64,000 nucleotides of DNA. Source: Gossypium raimondii (Eukaryota; Streptophyta; Magnoliopsida; Malvales; Malvaceae). Positions 55,280 through 64,000 of the stretch are shown in pieces (position 1 is the first letter of the stretch; each line of letters begins with the position of its first letter). The stretch lies in assembly GCF_025698545.1 (NCBI RefSeq), contig NC_068566.1, positions 4,633,362-4,697,361 on the forward strand. Reading direction: 5' to 3'. The position numbers and the translations under genes were made by a program. The notes beneath the pieces were generated by a model. It did not search any database. It saw only the letters and a program-made list of their open reading frames with translations, and had not been told where the DNA came from.

Positions 55280-58205
55280 TGTAACAACCCGGTTTTGACC
55301 CTAATCGGAATAGTGGTTTCGGGACCACAAATTCGAGTCAAAACAATATTTTAATATTATTTTTTAGTTTACAGTATGTTAATTTATATGTGTGAAAATT
55401 TCGTGTGAAAATTTTATCGTTGGTGTGCTCGATTTAATTAAAAGGATTTAATCGTGTAAAATGCAAAATTAGCATGCTATATGCAAAGGTACCTATTTGC
55501 TATGATTTTTATTATATGGAGTCCTTATGTTGTAATTTAATCATTAGAATTATGCATGGACAAAAATAGACAACCATTAAATAGTTTTCTAATTAAATCA
55601 TTAAGGTTACAATTGTAAAATGTATATTAATATGTATTAAATAAATAAATAATGGCCATGCATGTGTTCATCTTTCTTGGCCGATTCTAAGAAGAAAAAA
55701 ATAAATCTTTGGAAACTTTAAACATTCGGCACCTTTGGGAGCTTAATTCGGGTATGTGTTTTGTTCGGTTTTCGATAATTTTTACGTTTTTGAGATCGTT
55801 GCTTTGTGTTCTTCAAAACCCATGTTTTAATTTTGTGAATTGTTGATGATTTTGAAATGTGCCATTGATGAATGCTTGGACTTTGTGATATTTGATGATG
55901 AAAAATGAAAGATATGTGATAGATTAATATGTTTTGTATTGGAATTTTTAGTGAAAATGAGTAAATAGGGCTAAATTGTGAAATTAAATTTTTGGGGGAC
56001 TAAAATGTGAAATAAATGCAATGTGTGGACTTGTATGAGAACCATGAATATTCGGCCCTTGTGTGGTATGGGCAAATTTTGTATAAATTGTGTTTTATGC
56101 AATAGGGAGTAAATTGCAAAAAAGGTGTAAATATTAAGGGCAAAATAGTAATTTTCCAAATTATGTGTTTTTGGATTAAATTGAACGTGTTAATAAATAA
56201 ATTATCTTATTTTGAATATATTTAGATCGAGAACCAAAGAAATCGGAGTTAGATCGGGGAAAAGCCAAATTAGTCGAATAATCGTCCGATTTTGATTTTC
56301 CATCGTCCGAGGTAAGTCTATTAGCTATTTAATTTTATTAAATCAGCATATGAGTATGTATATCAATGGTATGTGTGTTGAGTTGATTTTAAAAGTATAA
56401 AAATTGGAATTGAAAGTATATATATATATATATATATATGCTAGATTCGAATGACTATGAATATGCAAATATGCATATGAATGTCCTTGAAATAAATTTA
56501 GGTATGAACATATATGTACAAATTATATTCGAATATACATGTATATACATGTAAAATTTGTTGTATTGAAATTAGGTATGAAATTACAAAGGTATGAGAT
56601 ATATTCGAACATATGTATGTGTGTGTGAATAAGGTGTGAATTTAGTATAAAATAGTTGTATAAGTTGGAGTGAATAAGTATGTATACTTATGAATAAATA
56701 TTTATATTGAGTATAAGTATGAAATTATATTTATATATATATATATATATATGTTAAATTCGAATATGTATGAGTATATAGGTATATGTTCTTGTTTGAA
56801 TATAAGTATAGAGTAATATATGCTTGTTAGATTCGAATATGCATATATGTACATGTATAAGGTCCTGTATTGAGATGGTATATGAAGTTGTATGGGTATA
56901 TATGGAATTCAAATGTTAAAGGTACCTAGTATATTATAAGTTAAATTTTATGATATTAGAAGTGGAATCTAAAGTATGAGGTTTTATATACATAAATGTG
57001 TTTTGGTTGAATTATTGAGTTATTTAAGTTAGATTTGATGATTGGAATTTATATTTATCCATGTGTTTTAAAGATATAAGTTATGAATATTGAGCTGAAT
57101 TTTGTGTGGATTTTATATACAAATAAGAGATACAACTTCGTGAATTGAGATTCTTTTGTTAAAGCTCAAGATCAATCGGATTTATTGCCGTGAAATTATT
57201 CAGACTATATGTCTAGCGTGCTAAGTGCTTGAATTGAATCAGAGCTATAAGCCTAGCGGTGCTAAGTGCTTGGTGAACTGAATCAGGCTATAAGCCTAGC
57301 AGGGCTAAGTGCTTGGTGAACTGAATCAAGCTATAAGCCTAGCAGTGCTAAGTGCTTGAACCTAATTAGACTTTAAACCTAGTAGATGAATTGCTAGTGA
57401 ATCTGTTTAAATTAAGTGATTATATGCATTGGGTATAAAAATATATATATGCTTTTGATTATATGTAATGGACAAATATATGAACATTTGTTTCAATGTG
57501 TTTGATGAGTGTATAAACGTTTAAATCTTTGTGATTATAGAGTATGTGCATATATTGGTTGTCATGAAATTGTTGGATATATATATATATATATATGAAC
57601 GCATTCGGCATATGTGGATTATAATTGTATAAGTGTATTCGACACTTGTAATTGATAAGTATAAAAATATGTTATTGGTATATGTATTTGGAAATTTATA
57701 TATAAATGGATCCGATGAAGTGCGAACGAAAAATACACTAGAAATCAAGATATGCGTTAATGATTATGTTGGTAACTTGATTATATGCATATAATGTCTA
57801 TACATATGTCTGCTTATGTGTATTAGTTAAATATACATTCTTTTATATGTATTTTAGATATGCTATAGACTTACTAAGCTATGAAAGCTTACTTTGATTG
57901 TTTTTGTCCATTTGATTTATAGATTTTGGAGACGCGTTACGAGCTCGGGGATCATCAGCATAGTCTATCACACTATCGACTTCTTTTGGTATTTTGTTAA
58001 AATTTTGAACTCGACCTTATGGCATGTATAGGTTTGAATATGATTTTGGTTAGATTTGGATTGTAAAATATAAAGAGCCATGAGAAAATGGTTTAATTTC
58101 CATGTTTGTAATCAGTTTGGTTAAAAAAAAAAAGAAATGGTTGTGTTTGTTTGGTTATGCCTCGTAACCTTAATTCGGCGACGGATACGGGTTAGGGGTG
58201 TTACA
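55280..58205 (+). repeat. 3' LTR of the chromovirus
   Basis: 2926 bp, same ends as the 5' LTR and nearly colinear with it. Confidence 0.95.
57200..57382 (+). repeat. Minisatellite in the 3' LTR
   Basis: Counterpart of 46225-46402, but its units read GCTAAGTGCTTG instead of GCTAAGTGCCGG throughout. Confidence 0.8.
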
Positions 58206-58210
58206 CCCTA

Positions 58211-60965
58211 ACCCCAACCGTCGCCGGAACAGGATTACGAGGCATTACCGGACATATCAGATAATCTACAAATAATTCATAAACAATTAACAAACATATA
58301 CAAAAGAGTCATAAATTCATTTAAATTTTACTAATTGAATTCATTCAAATTTTTTTTCTTCTTTTAAATATATATATTTTTACATACAACCTCCTGCAAT
58401 TAAAATTCATAACATTTCCAAATATAACCAAATCAACCAATTCATTTCACGTTCTCATTTTCTATTCTAAATACTTCTAATCAAACTCAATCTACATGAT
58501 ATTAATTTAAATTTAACAAAACAATAAATAAATCAAATTAGGTAAACTTCATTCATTATAAATCTTAAACTTATAATACTAACATTTTTAACCATTTATA
58601 TTAAACATAATAATCTTTATACACATCCTATGTACATGCCACATTTACCAAAGAAAATATACATCCCTAAAGTTACGCTGAAGTCGGGATTGATCTGGAT
58701 GCTGAACCGGGACTTTTGACTTCTATCGACTGCCATACGAAAAAACAATCAGACATGAGTATTTCATACTCAGTGGTATTACCATAATTCAAATTATAAC
58801 AATAATAAACATGTAATGCATAATTCGTATATACAATTTAAATTCAATATCTCAACAATAGCAATTCATCAACCAATATCATATATCCACAATTTGAGTT
58901 TAAACAAATCATGAACCTTAGGTTCATTTCTCAATCTCATTTCACATTTCAATTCGCAATTCAACTTTTTCATTTCATTTCAATAGCTCGTTTGACCAAA
59001 TCGTTCGGTTTATCATTTCATCATTTACCCTATTAACAAAACTCGGACTTTGGCGGATACATGGATCCAACCAAACACACCAGAATGGCACCCAGTGCCT
59101 CATCGGATAGTTCGAAGCAATAGTTGACACCCAGTGTCTCATCGGCCAAGCCGAAGTAAGTTGGTACCCAGTACCTTGTCGAAACTATCCGAAGAAATAT
59201 AGTGACACCCAGTGTCTCATCGACTCGAGGTCGAAGTATCCCTGAACTCTTCCAATCCTATGGCATGCCAACTATATCCGACTCAGCCCGACTAGTTAAT
59301 AGGGTATTTAAATCACATATAACCTCAATTCAATCACAATTTCTCACATTTTCAATTCAATCATTTTTCCACCTTTCAATCAATAATTAATCCACAATTT
59401 CATACATTTTCACAACTCAATACATTTCCATACAATTTAATACCATTCACAATTCGATTCAAATTCATTTCCCAATTTCAATCAACAAACAATTCAAATA
59501 TTTATTCATATCGACTATTCAATTTAATTCCCACTAATAATACTAATACTAATACTAATATTAATACTTACCTCACATTTCATTTACAAACACATAATTT
59601 AAAATTTAACATTTAATGATAAATAACTTGAATTATAGTAATACAAACTGTGATTTTCTCGAGTTTACTCCTCGATAATCTTCTCCTTTCCCTTTGATGC
59701 TGATGCCTCGGGTTCTTTGTTAGCTACGAAAATAATAATAATTTATACTATTAATTTCAGCACTAATTATGATAAATAATTGAATTTCTATTCAATTTCT
59801 TCCTTATTCTCAATTTAATCCTAACTAAATTCACTTACTTTCCTAACTCAATTCACACTCTATTTCTATTCAAATTCCATCCAAACTCAAATTTAACTAT
59901 CAAAATTTCAGCATATTTTCTTAATTTCGAATTTCCCTCAATTTAGTCCCTAAAACATAAAATTTATAGTTTCTTTTACAATTTAATCCCTTATCAATTC
60001 CAATCAAAATTTCTATCAAATAAACCCTCAATTCCATCATTTATTCAACATAAACCCTATTCAAAATCTATTAACTTTCTAAATATCAATTTAATTCCAT
60101 CAAAACTTTGTTTTAAAACTTCTAAAACATTAGAATTAAGAAAAAGGGCTAAATTGACTTACCAAATTAAATTTCAAGCCTCAAAACCCTATTTTCCCTA
60201 TTTTCTTCTTTCTTTCTTTCTCCCTGTTTCTTCTCTGTTTCGTCACTTCTATTCTGTTTCTTTCTTTTCTTTTCTTTTGCTTTGTTTTTATTTCCTTTTA
60301 TTTCATTTACTTTATATTATATTAATATCTATTTAATATCAATATTCATTTTACATTTGGTCACACTTTTATTTTTACATTTGTGCCAATAGTTTTATTA
60401 CAATTGTCATTATTTAATTTGTTTACCAAATAAAAATCTCATGATATAATTAATTAATTAATTAATTAATTAATATCTTTACTTAAATTTTAAGTAAATA
60501 ATAATTATAATACAAGTGTATATATATATATGTTATTACACTTGTACTATCCTATCACCACACATTTGTCTTAATTTTAACTTATTCCACAATAAAATAA
60601 TATAATTAATATAAATCACCATTTAAATAAATAATTATAATAATTATATACATATAATATTTATATATATCTTAATTAAAATCTTAGATTTTAAGCGTTT
60701 ATGCCGCCTCATTTCATATAAATGGCTTAATTGCTATTTTAGCCCTTTTCACTTTCTTTTAATCTATAATTAGACTTTCACTCTTTATTCAATTTAATCC
60801 TTTTTACTAATTACTCATAATTAAACTAAATTTACCTATCCAAAACCTACTTAAACACACAACTAGCCTCGTAAATATTTCTAATAATTATTTCTGAACT
60901 CAAATTACTAAGACGGAGGCCCGATATTATACTTTTCCGATGCCCGCGAATTTTGGGTCATTACA
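58211..60965 (-). mobile_element. Outer solo LTR, main piece
   Basis: With 44287-44300 it forms an LTR of about 2.77 kb, read on the minus strand as TGTAATGACCC..GGGTGTTACA. The target duplication GTTCA is at 44282-44286 and 60966-60970, bracketing the whole stack. It has no coding region. It shares the GATGAGRCACYGG array (59080-59235) and the purine/pyrimidine tract with the solo LTR at 49335-52587. Confidence 0.9.
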
Positions 60966-60970
60966 GTTCA

Positions 60971-63900
60971 TCACTAACCTCTTTATTTTGAGGTTGACAA
61001 AGGAAGGGATAAAATCCCAAGAAATCCTCCATATTGTCATCTGAATCTTTGAAGGGATATGTAACTTCTATAATTTGTTGTAGAAATTTTTTGTCTCGTT
61101 ATGTAATAATAAATCATTAGGGTCCAGATTAGAACCATGTAATAGTTTATAGGCACTCCTCACCGAGAACTCCCCTGTCGGTTCTCCTCTCCATACTTGA
61201 AGATCTTCTTGTTCTGTCTCCGCAAGAGGGATTTGTAATATTTGCTCTGCAACATCTGGTTGAAAGGTATTTCTTATCAGCTCTGTTTTCCAGCTCCTGC
61301 TATTTGGCTCAATTAAATCCAAGACTAATTTAACATTTTCATTATCTTCTTGAATCGTGATTCTGTTACCTTCGATCCCCGATATCCATGAATCTCCCCG
61401 TATGGAAATTTGATCACCTCTCTCCACCCTCCAACAGCGTCCATTATCAAGAAGTCCTCTCGCAGCCTATATACTTTTCCAGGTAAATGAAGGTAAATTC
61501 CCCAACTGAGCTTTGTAGAAATCTAAATTGGGAAAATATTTTGCTTTCAAAACACGGGCCAATAATGAATTCGAATAATTAATAAGACGCCATCCCTGCT
61601 TCGCTAATAATGCAACGTTAAATTTAGCAAAATCATGAAAACCGAGACCACCATCTTCTTTTAATAGACATATATCCTTCCAAGCGCACCAGTGGATACC
61701 TTTTTTATTAAATCTCTTTTGCCACCAAAAGTTGGCTATTATTCTATCCAAATCTGTACAAAGCGTCTTAGGGAGTAGAAAACAAGCCATCGAGTATGTT
61801 GGAATAGCTTGGAGAACTGCCTTAATAAACACTTCATTTCCTTATTGTGAGAGATACCTAATACTCCAACTGTCGATTTTTTGCTTGAGTTTGTCCTTCA
61901 AATTTTGAAAAGATAATCTCTTTCTTTTCCCCACCATACTAGGAAGTCCTAGATATCGCTCAAAATCATTAGCTCTTCTGACTCCAAGGATCTGTGAAAC
62001 AACACTCCTTTCACTCTCTTTTGTATTAGTACTGAAGAAAACAGTCGAGTTTTCAAAATTCACACATTGCCTAGAACTTGTCTCGTATTCTTGCAGTATC
62101 TGTTTTAATGAATGTGCTCCCCTATCCGTAGCTTCTGCAAATAAAATACAATCATCTGCAAATAGTAAATGGGAGATAACTGGCCCTTCTCGACTTGTTT
62201 TAACACCTTTAAAAACATTATCCTCTTTTGCTAACCTCATTAGACTTGAGAGTCCTTCTCCACAAATAAGAAATAAAAATGGACTTAAAGGATCCCCTTG
62301 CCTAAGACCTCTCGATGGGAGAAACATTTGACCAATATTTCCATTGAAACTCACAGAGTATGAGACTGAAGAGACACAATTCAGTACTAAATCAACCTAT
62401 CCTGGGTCAAAACCCATTTTTTTCCATTACTCCTTTAACAAACCCCCATTCAACCCTATCATATGCCTTACTCATGTCCAGTTTAATAGCCATGAATCTT
62501 TTTTTCCCCAATCTCTTCAGTTTCAAAGTGTGTAGAATTTCATAAGCAAGTAACACATTATCAGAAATCAGCCTTCCTGGAACAAAAGCACTCTGTGCTA
62601 AATCAATACATTTATAAATTATCCCCCGTAGCCTATCCGCAATGACTTTAGCAATCAATTTGTAAATCACATTACATAAACTAATAGGTCTAAAATGGGT
62701 AATGCTTAAGGGATTCTGGATTTTTGGGATGAACACAATATTTGTTTTATTAATTGAATGTAACTCCATACATTGGTTTAATCTTTGGAGACAAAAATTG
62801 GAGACGTCATCCCCAACAATTGACCAACACTTTTGATAGAATAAGGCTGGGAAACCATCCTCTCCCAGTGCTTTTGTAGGACCCATTCCTGAAAGAGCTT
62901 CCCGAATTTCCTCCTTTGTGAACCTTGCCTTCAGTTTAATGTTATCTTCCTTAGAAATACACCTTCTAATACCTGTTAAGATATTCTCAAAGTTATTTTG
63001 CCCTTCTGTTGAAAACAAACGTAAAAAGTACGATCTGGAAATTTCCTCCATATCCTTCCATTCATCCGTCTCCCTACCGTCTTCACCCTGCAACTTGTGG
63101 ATTCTATTTTGCTTCCTTCGTTGCGATGCTTGTTTATGAAAAAAATTTGTATTTCTGTCTCCCATTTTCAACCAATTAATTCTGGCCCTCTGCTCCCAAT
63201 AGCTTTCATCCTTCTCAATTTCTAAATTTAGATGGATTTTTGTGTCAATAATCTCTGCCAAGTTCTCCTTACTTCTATTCGCTTCAAGCAACATTTCTAA
63301 TGTTGACAATAAGACCTCATTTTTCATCCTTTTATTCTGTTGGAACCAGACACTCCACCTTTGTAACCCTCGTTTTAAATTTTCCAGCTTCTTCACAAGG
63401 TCTCCTGTAAGTTTTCCCAAATACTTTTAGTCTCATCCAAGAATGTCTCTTTCAAAATCCACCATGCTTCAAACCTGAACCTCTGATCTGCTATCCTTTT
63501 AACTCTGTGATCCGTATCAATAAGAAGTGGACAATGGTCTGAAAATGAATGTGGGAGGTGTTGAATTATAAAATTTGGAAATAAGTCACTCCATCGTTCT
63601 GTTGCCACTCCTCTATCTAATCTTTTATGGATATTAGTTTCTGGCAGATTTCCTCTCTCCCACGTAAACCTCTTTCCTGAATAACCCAAATCCACTAAAC
63701 AACAATCTTCCAAAGCCTTCCGAAATGCTTCCATCCTTTTCTCTTCTCTAGGCAAACCACATTTCTTCTCAAAACCATATAAGATTTCATTAAAATCCCC
63801 ACAAACCAGCCATGAGTCATCTCCCTGGTTTCTTAATTGTCGCAACAAGTTCCATGATTCCTCCCTATCATATGAATAAGGGGAACCACAAAAACCTATA

Positions 63901-64000
63901 AAGCTCCACTTTTCTCCATCTCCTTCTTCCTCAATGATCACATCAATATGTCTACTTGAAAAACTCTGTAGTGTAATACTAGCATTCCTTCTCCATGCTA
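60971..64000 (-). mobile_element. L1-type LINE, 5' part in window (endonuclease, RT, zf-RVT)
   Basis: Runs off the right edge. In minus order: AP-endonuclease end (63941-63393: VCGDFNEIL, HSFSDHCPLLIDTD); RT (63420-61842: IVFIPKIQNPLSITHFRPIS, MAIKLDMSKAYDRVEW, LRQGDPLSPFLF, and the catalytic FADDCILF); the connector GIHWCAWKDICLLKEDGGLG; then GEFSVRSAYKLL of the zf-RVT region (about 61150). Defects: a frameshift near 63400, a frameshift plus TAG near 62400-62390, an in-frame TAA near 61853, a TAG near 61464, and a stop at 61068. It resumes at 44286 after the inserted LTR elements. Dead copy, moderately old. Confidence 0.93.

Larger units (their letters stand above)
44301..58205 (+). mobile_element. 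Chromodomain Ty3/Gypsy element (Tekay/Del-like chromovirus)
   Basis: 13.9 kb with CCCTA on both sides (44296-44300 and 58206-58210). Parts: 5' LTR 44301-47222; PBS TGGTATCAGAGC (47229-47240, initiator tRNA-Met); gag about 47.35-48.3 kb; CCHC knuckle CFKCGSKDHFIRECP and retropepsin about 48.3-49.0 kb; RT about 49.1-53.2 kb (FIDDIVIYS) interrupted by a solo LTR; RNase H about 53.3-53.7 kb; integrase about 54.0-54.9 kb; chromodomain-like end about 55.1-55.26 kb; polypurine tract just before the 3' LTR (55265-55279); 3' LTR 55280-58205. Fossil: the coding part has roughly half a dozen breaks besides the insertion. The LTRs differ by only a few percent by eye, so it is young. Confidence 0.95.

Overview
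This is plant nuclear DNA, AT-rich and repeat-dense. Intron-rich plant genes are embedded in retrotransposon sequence. The LTR texture (a gggcgtgtgg-type motif near 32.5 kb, and LTRs opening with TGTAACAACCCG) and the style of the proteins suggest cotton (Gossypium, Malvaceae). That placement is recognition of sequence style, not a search result.

Layout. (1) 0.2-9.2 kb, minus strand: a 15-exon tRNA (cytosine-5) methyltransferase of the TRM4/NSUN2 family, then the 6-exon ribosomal protein eS6 gene with a telo-box promoter. (2) 11.2-17.6 kb, minus strand: a WEB-family-like coiled-coil gene with an in-frame TAG near its N-terminus, an orphan terminal exon of an unrecognised membrane protein, and a two-exon PLS-class pentatricopeptide (PPR) gene. 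(3) 17.8-27.6 kb: LINE remnants and two tandemly duplicated, intron-bearing histone H3.3 genes, both minus. Copy B also carries a 1.06-kb MULE-like inverted-repeat transposon that copy A lacks. (4) 28.4-31.3 kb: a Harbinger-like element with TAA target duplications that appears to carry pieces of a host gene. (5) 31.5-38.3 kb: a degraded Ty3/Gypsy element with both LTRs and an ATAAT target duplication, then a Copia gag fossil. (6) 40.2 kb: a small OCTOPUS-like Cys/His protein gene. (7) 43.1-64.0 kb: a four-level nest. A minus-strand L1-type LINE is split by a solo LTR (TSD GTTCA). That solo LTR is split by a 13.9-kb chromodomain Gypsy element (TSD CCCTA). The Gypsy element in turn carries another solo LTR inside its RT region (TSD GTTTC).

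The host genes do not form a pathway. Two serve translation and RNA modification (TRM4, eS6), two encode replacement histone H3.3, one is probably an organelle RNA-processing factor (PPR), and two are plant-specific (coiled-coil, OCTOPUS-like). The exon models for TRM4, eS6, PPR and both H3.3 genes were built by hand from splice sites; each closes in frame with the length expected for its family, or close to it. I see no wholly new biological system. The most distinctive features are the nested insertion stack with every target duplication readable, the H3.3 duplication with a dated MULE insertion, and the Harbinger element with apparent gene capture.
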